A DNA stretch of 64,000 bases from Streptococcus sp. 29892 (GTDB taxonomy: Bacteria > Bacillota > Bacilli > Lactobacillales > Streptococcaceae), in assembly GCF_032594935.1 (NCBI RefSeq), contig NZ_CP118734.1:1764001-1828000 (forward strand), in the 5' to 3' direction. The position numbers and the translations under genes were made by a program. Numbering within the stretch: position 1 is the first letter of the stretch; each line of letters starts with the position of its first letter. The notes below the pieces were generated by a model. It did not search any database, was not told where the DNA came from, and worked only from the letters and a program-made list of their open reading frames with translations. Below, piece by piece: positions 1 through 7,610 of this stretch.

Positions 1-173
1 TGAATAAAATAAATCAGTACAGCTCCAAGAAAAAATGCAACTGCCGTGTTAAGCACTCCTGCTTCAGGCAGAAATTTTTTCCCTGGCAGATAGAAGGCAC
101 CCCAGCCAATAACCGACCCAATTACTAAGGAAATAACATCTAATTTTGATAAGGTCTGTCTGCCACTAGTCAA
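1..173 (-). CDS. APC-type amino-acid permease, N-terminal fragment
   Basis: Only the first 57 or so codons lie in the window; the gene runs off the left edge. The translated N-terminus (SKLDVISLVIGSVIGWGAFY) is the typical first transmembrane helix of amino-acid/polyamine/organocation permeases, with the Gly-rich unwound substrate-binding segment. I infer a TTG start at 173-171 because it has a GGGG ribosome site about 8 nt upstream and overlaps the stop codon of the CoA-disulfide reductase gene by 8 bp, implying translational coupling and a shared transcript. The substrate cannot be told from this fragment. Confidence 0.65.
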   Translation of the reverse strand, partial: MTSGRQTLSKLDVISLVIGSVIGWGAFYLPGKKFLPEAGVLNTAVAFFLGAVLIYFI

Positions 174-1863
174 AGTTATACCCCGTCACGATTGGTCTTC
201 TATCGGTCGTTTTATCCTTGAAATATTCATAATAACTCAAGGCAAGGAAGGAACCTTGGATATTGATAATATTGTCAAAGCCATAACCTTTCAAGGCGCG
301 GATAGCATAATAGCTATTCCAAGAGGTCCGACAATGGATGTAAACCGGTCTGTCTTTCGGAATCTCCCCTAAGCGTTGTCGAATTTCATCGAGCGGAATA
401 TTTACTGCACCGATAACATGAGATTTGTCAAAAGCCTCCTTCCCACGAACATCGAGAATAAACGCACCTTCATCTACCAACTGACGAACACTTGTCACAG
501 GTACTTGCTGATAGTCCCCATTGAGATAATTGAGGCCGACAATTCCAGCGAAGTTCACCACATCTTTTGCAGTTGAAAAAGCAGGAGCATAGCATAATTC
601 CAAGTCTTTCAAATCTTCCAGGTAGCCCCCAAAACTAATCACGGTCGCAATGACATTGATGTTCTTAACAGGATTGCCCTTGCTGATGGCCTGGGCACCT
701 ACTATTTTTCCAGTCGGATACTGATAAAGTAATTTAAAGTGCATGGGTGCTGCATCTGGCATCAACCCAACACGGTCGTTTGGGATAACCAAGGCAACGC
801 GATAATTGATACCAGCCTTTTGGCAGTCTTTTTCATTTAACCCTGTACTAGCCGCATTCAGACCAAAGACACGGATGCAAGAAGAACCAATCACGCCTCG
901 ATTGCGATTTTGTTTGCCCGAAATCGCATCTGCCACGTTTCTTGCTTGTTTTTGAGCAGGACCTGCAAGAGGTAGCCTTGTCTTTCTACCTGTAATCTGA
1001 TGCACGACTTCAATAGCATCACCCACAGCATAGACATCTGGTAAGTTTGTTTGGTAGCGGTAGTCTACTTCAATCGCCCCTGTCTCCCCTAATTTTATGC
1101 CTGACTTGACTGCAAAATCAACATCTGGGCTGACACCGATAGCTACAATAACTGCTTGAGCGGGCAATCGTTTGCCACTCAGTAACACAACTTCCTTCTC
1201 TGTAATCTCGACAACACTATCCTCTAAGATTAGTTGCACACCATTGTCATAGAGTTCCTTGTGCAGCATCTGAACCATATCATCATCAAACGGAGTCATG
1301 ATTTGAGCACTAGCTTCAACAAGGCTTACCTCTTTGCCAGAATGGCGCAAACATTCTGCTGCCTCGACACCAATAAATCCGCCACCAATCACAACGATTT
1401 GCTCTGCTTTTGAATACTTTAAATGCTGATCGATGTTGCGAACATCTGACACATTCTTCAATGCGAAAACATGAGGAGCATCAATCCCCTTTATGCTAGA
1501 GGGACGAATTGCCCTTGCCCCAGGTGACAAAATAAGGACATCATACCAATCTTGAAACTCTTCGCCAGTCTCAAGATTTTTTACGGTAACCTTATGTTCA
1601 TCTGCAAGAATCTCTATCACTTCATGACGAACTTTGGCATCCAGATTATAGGTTTTCTTAAAACTCTCAGTATCATAAAAAACTAAATCCTCTATATTTT
1701 CGACCTCTCCGCTGAAATAGTTTGGCAAGCAACAGTTAGAGAAGGAAATGTCGTAACCCTTATCATAAATCTGTATCTGACTCTTTTCATCAATCCTACG
1801 AAGACGAGCTGCTACAGAGGCACCACCTGCAACACCACCTACAACTATATATTTCTTAGTCAT
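166..1863 (-). CDS. cdr: CoA-disulfide reductase with C-terminal rhodanese domain
   Basis: FAD- and NAD(P)H-dependent flavoprotein predicted to reduce CoA disulfide or related persulfides and disulfides in the cytoplasm. Residues 5-15 form the FAD GGVAGG motif. The SFSNCC motif places the redox cysteine at about residue 44, as in CoA-disulfide reductases. A second dinucleotide fold (VVIGGGFIG, about residue 157) binds NAD(P)H, and the AVGDA motif binds flavin. From about residue 455 a rhodanese domain is fused, with its active-loop cysteine in CRTSWNS at about residue 511. At 565 aa it matches the CoADR-rhodanese subfamily rather than the shorter NADH oxidases. The start has an AAAGGAGG site. 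Whether CoA disulfide is the true substrate is inferred. Confidence 0.85.
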   Translation of the reverse strand: MTKKYIVVGGVAGGASVAARLRRIDEKSQIQIYDKGYDISFSNCCLPNYFSGEVENIEDLVFYDTESFKKTYNLDAKVRHEVIEILADEHKVTVKNLETGEEFQDWYDVLILSPGARAIRPSSIKGIDAPHVFALKNVSDVRNIDQHLKYSKAEQIVVIGGGFIGVEAAECLRHSGKEVSLVEASAQIMTPFDDDMVQMLHKELYDNGVQLILEDSVVEITEKEVVLLSGKRLPAQAVIVAIGVSPDVDFAVKSGIKLGETGAIEVDYRYQTNLPDVYAVGDAIEVVHQITGRKTRLPLAGPAQKQARNVADAISGKQNRNRGVIGSSCIRVFGLNAASTGLNEKDCQKAGINYRVALVIPNDRVGLMPDAAPMHFKLLYQYPTGKIVGAQAISKGNPVKNINVIATVISFGGYLEDLKDLELCYAPAFSTAKDVVNFAGIVGLNYLNGDYQQVPVTSVRQLVDEGAFILDVRGKEAFDKSHVIGAVNIPLDEIRQRLGEIPKDRPVYIHCRTSWNSYYAIRALKGYGFDNIINIQGSFLALSYYEYFKDKTTDRRPIVTGYNFD

Positions 1864-1896
1864 CTTGACCTCCTTTGTGATTTTTTTCTCAAATAC

Positions 1897-1925
1897 ATTC
1901 TAACATTCAATTGATTGTTTGTCAA
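1897..1925 (-). promoter_or_regulatory. Promoter of cdr
   Basis: On the minus strand TTGACA (1925-1920) and TAGAAT (1902-1897) are separated by exactly 17 bp, a near-consensus sigma-A promoter about 35 bp ahead of the cdr start. Confidence 0.85.
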
Positions 1926-1934
1926 CGGTTTCAA

Positions 1935-1962
1935 AATAAAAGAATGGACTTCTTTCCATTCT
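1935..1962 (-). terminator. Terminator downstream of the broken GNAT gene
   Basis: The arms agaatgga (1941-1948) and tccattct (1955-1962) form an 8-bp stem followed on the minus strand by TTTATTTT. It ends transcription just before the cdr promoter. Confidence 0.75.
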
Positions 1963-2020
1963 TCTAAAATTTACTCACCTACTGCCCTAGTTGTCCAGGC
2001 AAGACCAATTCGTCCACCGT

Positions 2021-2628
2021 CTAGCTCGGCGGATCTGTAAACCACCAGTCCCGGCCATCCAAGGCTTCTGGTTGGAACAACTTGACCAAGAAATAATCGG
2101 CCTCTGGGTCTGCCTGATAGCTAATGCCGACCTCCTTACCCTTGACAAAGCAAAATCGACTGTAGTAATCAGGAAAGCCTGTAATGACCGCCAAGACTGC
2201 TCTGCTATTTTCCGCCAAAGCCAACGAATGCTCTAAAAGTGCCTGACCATAACCACGGCCTTGCTGGTCTGGCGAGATGCTAAAGGGTCCAAAGAGCAGG
2301 CTGGCAAGCGAGTGCAGCCTACTGTAATCTCCGACACCACATAGAAGATATGCCCTACCAGCTGACCGTCGGCTTCCACCACAAGATTGAGATCTTGCCC
2401 GCGTAATTGATGAAAGTTCAGATGCTCCGTCGCACTCAGATAATAGGCCTTCAGTTTACTTTTAGTACAAGGCAACGAGTTGCAGACAGTACTGGAGTAC
2501 GGCAAAACAAGTTAACGATGTAATAAAAGATAAACTGACGGATGAAAGACATTCCAAAAGGCGTCACGTGCTTGCTCTTCAACCGCACGCTGATCTTTTT
2601 CTTCTTCTCTTCTGATGATCAGTGACAT
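2021..2628 (-). pseudogene. GNAT acetyltransferase broken by a repeat insertion and a frameshift
   Basis: A good start remains (ATG 2628, AAGGAGAT site) and 38 codons read as a GNAT N-terminus (SLIIRREEEKDQRAVEEQAR), ending at a TAA at 2514-2512. After about 60 bp of repeat-like DNA the same frame resumes with a GNAT core (LVVEADGQLVGHIFYVVSEI). At about 2310-2325 the frame shifts and the acetyl-CoA loop (SPDQQGRGYGQALL) and the C-terminus continue in another frame to the TAG at 2021. The order of the pieces shows one former gene of about 180 aa. The start lies 1 nt past the stop of the upstream gene, so they formed one operon. No complete enzyme can be made. Confidence 0.85.
2455..2515. repeat. 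RUP-like intergenic repeat remnant inside the GNAT gene
   Basis: The stretch around cagtactggagtacggcaaa (2475-2496) closely resembles the intergenic repeat at 48230-48250 (ctgtactgaggtacggcaaa). It sits between two halves of a GNAT reading frame and supplies the in-frame stop, so it looks like a small mobile or miniature element remnant. The boundaries are approximate. Confidence 0.55.
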
Positions 2629-2629
2629 T

Positions 2630-3523
2630 CTATCTCCTTACTGATTGACCTATTTTGAAATAGGTGTGCCGTTTGCCTCTGACTGCCAAGGACAGAGCCA
2701 AGATATTTTCAGGGTCTGGCATCCGACCGTAGCCTCCGTCCCCAATATGGTGGATGTCCGAGCCCACTCGCTTGTTGCTGAGCCCAAACTCCCGCACCGT
2801 CTGGCTATCCGCACTCTCCTGGCTGGTCCCAATGGTCGAAATGACCAGGCCGCCACGCGCCTTGACCTGACTGACGATTGGTGCCACAATCTCTTCCCGC
2901 ACACCCGGCACCGTTCCAACCGCAGGAATGAGGACACCGTCTGCCCCCAAGTCCACAAAATCCAGCAGGACTTGACTGTCCACGACCGACTCTCCCAGAC
3001 CTGCACCGTGCATTTTCCCCGCAAAGATGAGGCCCTCAAAGTGTTCTTTGGCAAGGCCAATAGCAGAGCGGATTGCAGCCATGGACACACCCGTAGCAGG
3101 ATTGCCTGTCAGCATGATAAAATCTACGCCAAGGGCTTGGGCCTGTCGCAAACTTTTTGGACTAACCTGACGACCCGGTTTGAGAAAGACCTGCTGGTCT
3201 TGGACTTCCTGGCTACTGTCCACAGGCTCCAAGTTAATCCCAACCAATCGACCTGTCAACCGCTTAATTTCAGCGATGGGATTGTCGCAGTCGTAAAAAT
3301 CAACAATCTCCGGATGAAACACATCTAATTCGTTGAGCACCAAGAGGTCACAACCAAAGGCAGCCATCATCTCCGCATTGGTCACTCCTGCAATCAAGGG
3401 AGCCGCCGTAACCACTGTTTCTCCCATGATAATCCGACCTTCACTGGATAGAATGGACTGCTTGAGCTCCTCCTTGGTCGCTCCCAGCAAGTCACTGGCA
3501 TAACAAGACAACAAGCGTTTCAT
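2630..3523 (-). CDS. TIM-barrel-like protein of unknown function (PEP-phosphonomutase-like, DUF7916 type)
   Basis: The 297-aa product has alternating strand and helix segments typical of a TIM barrel (for example LVGINLEPVD, FIMLTGNPATGVS, GLIFAGKMHGAG, GADGVLIPAVGTVPGV). I recall such streptococcal proteins annotated as DUF7916 or PEP-phosphonomutase-like, but the reaction is not established. The start is set at ATG 3523 (MKRLLSCYASD), which has a GGAGG site; the longer frame upstream lacks one. A perfect cre match lies just upstream and a broken GNAT gene follows in the same operon, so a carbon-catabolite-controlled metabolic role is inferred. Confidence 0.7.
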   Translation of the reverse strand: MKRLLSCYASDLLGATKEELKQSILSSEGRIIMGETVVTAAPLIAGVTNAEMMAAFGCDLLVLNELDVFHPEIVDFYDCDNPIAEIKRLTGRLVGINLEPVDSSQEVQDQQVFLKPGRQVSPKSLRQAQALGVDFIMLTGNPATGVSMAAIRSAIGLAKEHFEGLIFAGKMHGAGLGESVVDSQVLLDFVDLGADGVLIPAVGTVPGVREEIVAPIVSQVKARGGLVISTIGTSQESADSQTVREFGLSNKRVGSDIHHIGDGGYGRMPDPENILALSLAVRGKRHTYFKIGQSVRR

Positions 3524-3547
3524 AAGAACCTCCACATCGAAATTAGT

Positions 3548-3562
3548 TTGTAATCGCTTTCT
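3548..3562. promoter_or_regulatory. Predicted CcpA cre site
   Basis: TTGTAATCGCTTTCT matches the cre consensus WTGNAANCGNWNNCW at every position. It lies 25-39 bp upstream of the start at 3523, so CcpA control of the TIM-barrel-like gene is likely. Confidence 0.65.
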
Positions 3563-3570
3563 GTTTTTGT

Positions 3571-3598
3571 AAAAAGAAAAGAGATTATCTCTCTTCTT
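3571..3598 (-). terminator. Terminator of the rlmB-yacP-degV operon
   Basis: The arms at 3574-3584 and 3588-3598 pair over 11 bp with one mismatch, and the minus-strand transcript ends in TTTTT. The stem includes the degV stop codon. Confidence 0.7.
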
Positions 3599-4445
3599 TA
3601 TTGATTGATAGGATAGCCAGTACCCCTGTACCCGTATGAGTGGCAATAATCGGACCCAACTCCGTCAAGAGCACATCTGCTACCTGACTATCCTCCAATA
3701 AGCTAGCCTTAACTGCTTCGGCAGCCGCTCTATCACCTGTATAGGCTACCATTACTGTAGAATGATCCAATTTATCAAGGGTCAGGTTCAGCATTTCCTT
3801 GATTCCTTTTTTGCGACCACGGATTTTAGCAATCGCTTCTAACTTTCCTTCCGCATTGAGCGCAAGGAGAGGCTTGATATTCACTAAACCACCGATTAAA
3901 CCTGCAGCTTTGGACAGACGACCACCACGCACTAAGTGTTGTAAATCATCAACTAAGAGATAGGTCCGTAAGCGCGGTACCAAATCTTCTACGATTGCCA
4001 TAGTCTCTGCCAACGTCTTACCCGCAGCACGCGCTTGAACCGCCTGCATGACCAAGTAACCTTCACCGATAGATGCCGCCTTGGTATCGACAATCTCGAT
4101 ATGGGCTTGTGGATACTTATCCAAGACCATGTCACGGGCAATGGTACTGCTCTGGTAAGTCCCTGAAAGGGCAGATGAGAAAGCGAGATAAAGCACCTCT
4201 TGACCTTCCTTGGCTGCCGCTTCAAAAACTTCCTCAAATTGACCAACATTGACCTGACTGGTCGTTGGCAGTCCTCCTGTTGCCATTTTCTCCAGCAAAT
4301 CTGCTGAGGTCAAGCGGTTTTCCCCAACGGTTTCATAGGTTACGCCGTCTAGGTTAATGGTCAAACCAAGCACGGTCACATCATTTTCTTGGACCCAGCT
4401 GATTGGCAAATCCGATGTCGAATCGGTTACGATTATAAATGTCAC
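3585..4445 (-). CDS. degV: DegV family fatty-acid-binding protein
   Basis: The 286-aa length and two-domain pattern are those of DegV (FakB-like) proteins, which bind a fatty acid in a cleft between an EDD-fold domain and a second domain. The N-terminus FIIVTDSTSDLP and the segment LAFSSALSGTYQSS carry the Thr/Ser residues that hold the carboxylate in characterised FakB proteins. The start overlaps the yacP stop by 4 nt (ATGA), so it is translated from the same mRNA. A role as a fatty-acid carrier for the FakA kinase is family knowledge; which lipid it binds cannot be told. Confidence 0.85.
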   Translation of the reverse strand: MTFIIVTDSTSDLPISWVQENDVTVLGLTINLDGVTYETVGENRLTSADLLEKMATGGLPTTSQVNVGQFEEVFEAAAKEGQEVLYLAFSSALSGTYQSSTIARDMVLDKYPQAHIEIVDTKAASIGEGYLVMQAVQARAAGKTLAETMAIVEDLVPRLRTYLLVDDLQHLVRGGRLSKAAGLIGGLVNIKPLLALNAEGKLEAIAKIRGRKKGIKEMLNLTLDKLDHSTVMVAYTGDRAAAEAVKASLLEDSQVADVLLTELGPIIATHTGTGVLAILSINKEER

Positions 4446-4963
4446 TCTTTCATTTCCTCCATCATTTCTTTTAAGGCTTGAAAATTCCCATCTGACCAGG
4501 GATTGAGCCGCGGGGTGTAAAGTTCGACCTGGTCCACAAACTTGTCCAAGTCCTTTTTGATGACCCTGGCTCTCTCCTCTAACTCACGCGCCGAAATCCG
4601 TAAGGCCCCTTGTGAAAAGACCACCCATTGTTCGTTGAGGTCGCTGGTTGCGACGGAAACCTGCTTGCGACGGTCACTATTGAGCTGGGCGCTGAGTCGT
4701 TCGATATAACTATCTGCCGTCTCTTCCTCCTCTGTAAAAATGACCGACACTTTGAATTCGTCATACTGTTGGCGAAGACCTGGCACATGGTGGGCATCAA
4801 AGACACAAATCACCTCAATCTGTTCAAAGGCTGCGTAGTGAGACAAGGTTCGAAGCAAGGTCGTTCTGGCCGCATCCAAGTCTCCCTTTTTAAAATCTTG
4901 CTTGGTGGCCTGCCAAAAGGCAATCATGTTGTAGCCATCTACAATGAGAATTTTTTCTTTCAT
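4442..4963 (-). CDS. yacP: NYN-domain ribonuclease, YacP/Rae1-like
   Basis: The 173-aa NYN (PIN-like) domain protein has the conserved acidic pattern ILIVDGYNMIAFW at the N-terminus, VICVFDAH in the middle and VSVATSDLNEQ further on, which form the nuclease metal site. Bacillus Rae1/YacP cleaves mRNA in the ribosomal A site; the same role is inferred here. The start directly abuts the rlmB stop codon, and its stop overlaps degV. The rlmB-yacP pair is widely conserved in Firmicutes. Confidence 0.85.
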   Translation of the reverse strand: MKEKILIVDGYNMIAFWQATKQDFKKGDLDAARTTLLRTLSHYAAFEQIEVICVFDAHHVPGLRQQYDEFKVSVIFTEEEETADSYIERLSAQLNSDRRKQVSVATSDLNEQWVVFSQGALRISARELEERARVIKKDLDKFVDQVELYTPRLNPWSDGNFQALKEMMEEMKE

Positions 4964-5692
4964 TTAGATTTTCTTCCGAAATACTTCATACATCAGCACA
5001 GCTGCTGCTATGCTGGCGTTGAGAGATTGGACATGGCCCTTCATAGGAATGGTAATCATCTCATCAACCTGCTTTTTGATATTGCTGGAAATGCCCTTGC
5101 CTTCGTTGCCGATAATAAGGGCTAGCTTGCCAGCTGTATTCCACTTGTGGCTTGGGGTCCCGTTCATATCGGTACCAAATACCCAGAAACCAGCCTCCTT
5201 GAGCTTGTCGAGGGTTTGGCTGAGATTGGTTACTCGGGCGATTGGGACATGGGCCACCGCACCCGTGGAAGTCTTAGCCACAACAGGCGTCACACCAACT
5301 GCTCGGTGCTTGGGAATGATGATGCCTGCCACCTGAGTGGCATCTGCGGTCCGTAAAATCGAGCCGAAGTTGTGGGGGTCTGTCAGACCGTCCAAGATGA
5401 GAATGAGAGGATTATCTTCCTGCTCTGTTTTTTCCAAAATCACCGAAAGGTCCGCATAGGCAAACTCAGAGACCCGCAGGACAAAGCCTTGGTGGACAGC
5501 ACCGTCTGTCATGTCGGACAGGGTCTTCTTGGGCGTCCAAGAAATCGACACCTTCTTCTCTGCTGCCAGCGCCTTGATCTTTTCTACATTTTTTCCGCGC
5601 AAATCATCCTGAATGTAGAGTTTGTTGCCGGTGTTGGCCTCCAAACTCTCCACCACAGCATGTACGCCATATACGATATCATTTTGTTCCAT
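4964..5692 (-). CDS. rlmB: 23S rRNA (guanosine-2'-O)-methyltransferase RlmB, TrmH family
   Basis: SpoU/TrmH-family enzyme expected to methylate the 2'-OH of a 23S rRNA guanosine with S-adenosylmethionine. The N-terminal segment (VYGVHAVVESLEAN) is the L30e-like substrate-binding domain. The three SpoU motifs are DPHNFGSILRTA, LIIGNEGKGIS and IPMKGHVQSLNASIAAA, which build the trefoil knot and cofactor pocket. The 242-aa length is normal. It heads the rlmB-yacP-degV operon, with a TGCTATAAT extended -10 at 5707-5699 just ahead of the start. Confidence 0.9.
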   Translation of the reverse strand: MEQNDIVYGVHAVVESLEANTGNKLYIQDDLRGKNVEKIKALAAEKKVSISWTPKKTLSDMTDGAVHQGFVLRVSEFAYADLSVILEKTEQEDNPLILILDGLTDPHNFGSILRTADATQVAGIIIPKHRAVGVTPVVAKTSTGAVAHVPIARVTNLSQTLDKLKEAGFWVFGTDMNGTPSHKWNTAGKLALIIGNEGKGISSNIKKQVDEMITIPMKGHVQSLNASIAAAVLMYEVFRKKI

Positions 5693-5698
5693 AAGAGT

Positions 5699-5707
5699 AT
5701 TATAGCA
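5699..5707 (-). promoter_or_regulatory. Extended -10 promoter of rlmB
   Basis: The minus strand reads TGCTATAAT, a perfect TG-extended -10, ending 7 bp from the ATG at 5692. The very short leader makes the -35 hard to assign. Confidence 0.55.
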
Positions 5708-5752
5708 TAGGTTACTTGAAAAATGGCACTCACTGTGTCCCAGCTGAAATAC

Positions 5753-5812
5753 TTGACCACATTACCAATATATGTTATCCTTATGCCTATTACTTGTCCG
5801 TACAAGCGGACA
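5753..5812 (+). promoter_or_regulatory. Promoter with TetR-type inverted repeat ahead of the DUF1761 gene
   Basis: TTGACC (5753-5758) and TATCCT (5776-5781) are 17 bp apart. Just downstream, TGTCCG (5795-5800) and CGGACA (5807-5812) form an inverted repeat with a 6-bp centre, of the kind bound by TetR-family repressors. No tetR gene is adjacent, so the regulator is unknown. Confidence 0.5.
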
Positions 5813-5826
5813 CAAAAGGAGAACGT

Positions 5827-6216
5827 ATGACACTTATTTTTGGAATTGTTGCGGGTCTGATTGCCTTTGCAATCGGTGGTTTGTGGTATGGTTTGATTTT
5901 CCGCGATGCTTGGATCAAGGCTTCAGGCATTGACATGGCTAAGGTAGAAGCAGATCGTCAGGCTGGAAAAAATGGCCAGAAGGAAATGGTGATTTCCCTT
6001 GTCATTGAAGTGCTGACTGCCATCATTGCTATTTTCTTCATTAAGACCCTCGGTGTTTCACCACTTCACGCAGCTGGCGGCATGGGCATAATTGCGGTCC
6101 TTGCTTCATTGAAAAACTACATCTTTGAGCAACGCCCCATCAACCTTATCCTTATCAACGAAAGCTACAAACTAGTCTGCTACCTAGTAGTCGGTATTCT
6201 GGCTCTATTTGCATAA
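5827..6216 (+). CDS. DUF1761-like small membrane protein
   Basis: The 129-aa protein has about four transmembrane segments: residues 2-22 (LIFGIVAGLIAFAIGGLWYG), about 58-76, about 80-95 and the C-terminal LVCYLVVGILALFA. The pattern GGLWYGLIF plus a four-helix layout fits DUF1761 proteins, whose role is unknown. The start at 5827 has an AAAGGAG site; longer in-frame starts do not. It stands alone on the plus strand between its own promoter with an inverted repeat and a strong terminator, so its expression is probably inducible. Confidence 0.75.
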   Translation: MTLIFGIVAGLIAFAIGGLWYGLIFRDAWIKASGIDMAKVEADRQAGKNGQKEMVISLVIEVLTAIIAIFFIKTLGVSPLHAAGGMGIIAVLASLKNYIFEQRPINLILINESYKLVCYLVVGILALFA

Positions 6217-6220
6217 GCGT

Positions 6221-6250
6221 AACCCTCCTAGCTTTAGGAGGGTTTTGTTT
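6221..6250 (+). terminator. Terminator of the DUF1761 gene
   Basis: Arms aaccctcct (6221-6229) and aggagggtt (6236-6244), a perfect 9-bp stem with a 6-nt loop, are followed by TTGTTTT. Confidence 0.85.
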
Positions 6251-6290
6251 TATGGTACAATAGAAACAGATTAAGACCAAAGGAGCCACC

Positions 6291-7259
6291 ATGTCCCTCT
6301 CCCTCCGAACGATTAAACTGATATTTGCCACCGTCCTAGCCATTTACCTAGCGACCGCCCTGGGTTTGTCCTATGCGACGGCAGCTGGCATCATCGCCAT
6401 TCTCAGCGTCCTCGACACCCGCAAGTCCAGCTTCAAAATGGCTCGCAACCGCCTCTTCTCCACCCTCCTGGCCCTGACCACAGCTGTCCTGACCTTCGCC
6501 CTCTTTGGCTTCGGCATCTGGACCCTGGGCATCTACCTAGCCCTCTACGTCCCCCTGGCCTACCGTTTCAACTGGGAGGCAGGCATTGCACCCTCGACCG
6601 TCCTTGTCACCCATCTCTTGCTAGAGCAAGATATTTCGCTGATTTTTTTGGGAAATGAGCTGACGCTTTTTCTGATTGGGGCAGGACTGGCACTTTTGTT
6701 TAACCTCTATATGCCCTCACAAGAAAAGAAAATCCAGGCCTATCACGACCAAGTCGAAGACCTGCTCAGGCAGATTCTCCTTCGCTTTGAAGCCTTTCTG
6801 CTTAATGGTGACGGACGAAACGAGGCAGAATTGATTACGCAGCTGGATAAGACCTTGGATGAAGCCCTGAAAGTCGTCTATCTGGACCGCCACAATCAAC
6901 TCTTCCAGCAGACCAACTACCAAGTCCATTACTTTGAAATGCGGGCCGCACAAAACAAAATCCTGCGGACCATGGCAGGAAATATCAACAAGTGTTTACT
7001 GGAAGGCAGAGAAAATGTCATCCTGTCCAGCCTCTTTGAGCGAGCAGCCCAACAACTGAGCCGAGAAAACTCCGCCAAGGAACTGCTCCTGGACATCGAT
7101 CTCTTCCATGCCACCTTCCGCGAGCGACCTCTGCCACAAACAAGGGAAGAATTTGAAACCCGTGCCACCCTCTTCCAACTCCTACACGACATGGAAGCCT
7201 TTATTCGCCTCAAGGTTAATTTTTATGAAGTTTATAAAGATGAAGAACCGTCAGTTTAA
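6291..7259 (+). CDS. Aromatic acid exporter family membrane protein (FUSC-like)
   Basis: The 322-aa protein has an N-terminal half with about five to six membrane helices (residues 8-150). A soluble helical half follows (from about 150, EKKIQAYHDQVEDLLRQILL), matching the ArAE_1 plus ArAE_1_C arrangement. Family members are thought to export aromatic or other weak acids; the substrate is unknown here. A TGGTACAAT extended -10 (6253-6261) lies 30 bp upstream and a CAAAGGAG site precedes the ATG. The gene ends inside a two-way terminator shared with the minus-strand neighbour, whose reading frame overlaps its last 4 bp. Confidence 0.8.
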   Translation: MSLSLRTIKLIFATVLAIYLATALGLSYATAAGIIAILSVLDTRKSSFKMARNRLFSTLLALTTAVLTFALFGFGIWTLGIYLALYVPLAYRFNWEAGIAPSTVLVTHLLLEQDISLIFLGNELTLFLIGAGLALLFNLYMPSQEKKIQAYHDQVEDLLRQILLRFEAFLLNGDGRNEAELITQLDKTLDEALKVVYLDRHNQLFQQTNYQVHYFEMRAAQNKILRTMAGNINKCLLEGRENVILSSLFERAAQQLSRENSAKELLLDIDLFHATFRERPLPQTREEFETRATLFQLLHDMEAFIRLKVNFYEVYKDEEPSV

Positions 7260-7280
7260 ACCGACGGTTCTTCTATTTTT
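7244..7280. terminator. Shared terminator of convergent genes
   Basis: Arms agaaccgtc (7244-7252) and gacggttct (7263-7271) form a perfect 9-bp stem. The plus-strand tail is TCTATTTTT. The stem spans the stop codons of both convergent genes. Confidence 0.75.
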
Positions 7281-7474
7281 CCATGAAATTCATCTGATAC
7301 TTGGTTGTGCAAATGCACGAAAGATAGGCCCATCATGACCGCATTCCCTGCAACTGCAATCATAAATTCTTCCTTGGAAGATACCTTTCCTAGCCAAATG
7401 GAGAGGATTAAAATGAGATTATAAAGCAAAATATAAAGAGACGTTATACGAATTTTTCTCAGTAGCGACTTCAT
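7256..7474 (-). CDS. Small membrane protein of unknown function
   Basis: The 72-aa product has two predicted membrane helices (about residues 12-29 and 36-54) after a basic N-terminus MKSLLRKIRI. I do not recognise a family. It is likely real: the ATG has an ACAGGAGG site, a TATAAT box lies at 7510-7505, and the frame ends exactly at the shared terminator. Confidence 0.6.
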   Translation of the reverse strand: MKSLLRKIRITSLYILLYNLILILSIWLGKVSSKEEFMIAVAGNAVMMGLSFVHLHNQVSDEFHGKIEEPSV

Positions 7475-7552
7475 AGGAACCTCCTGTAAGTGTTTTCTAT
7501 ATTTATTATATAGAATTCAAGAAGCAATTGCACGTATTTATGTGTTCTTAGC

Positions 7553-7581
7553 CAAAAACCGCCAGATTTTCATCCGACGGT
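7553..7581 (-). terminator. Terminator of msmK
   Basis: On the minus strand the arms ACCGTCGGAT and ATCTGGCGGT pair over 10 bp, including two G-U pairs, around a GAAA tetraloop, and are followed by TTTTT. Confidence 0.8.
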
Positions 7582-7610
7582 CAGGTGTTTTATGAACGAT
7601 TTTAGAAAGG

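Noticed and set aside
2645..3328. 227-aa open frame on the plus strand
   Set aside because: It lies antisense to the TIM-barrel-like gene, has no ribosome site and its translation is low-complexity shadow sequence.
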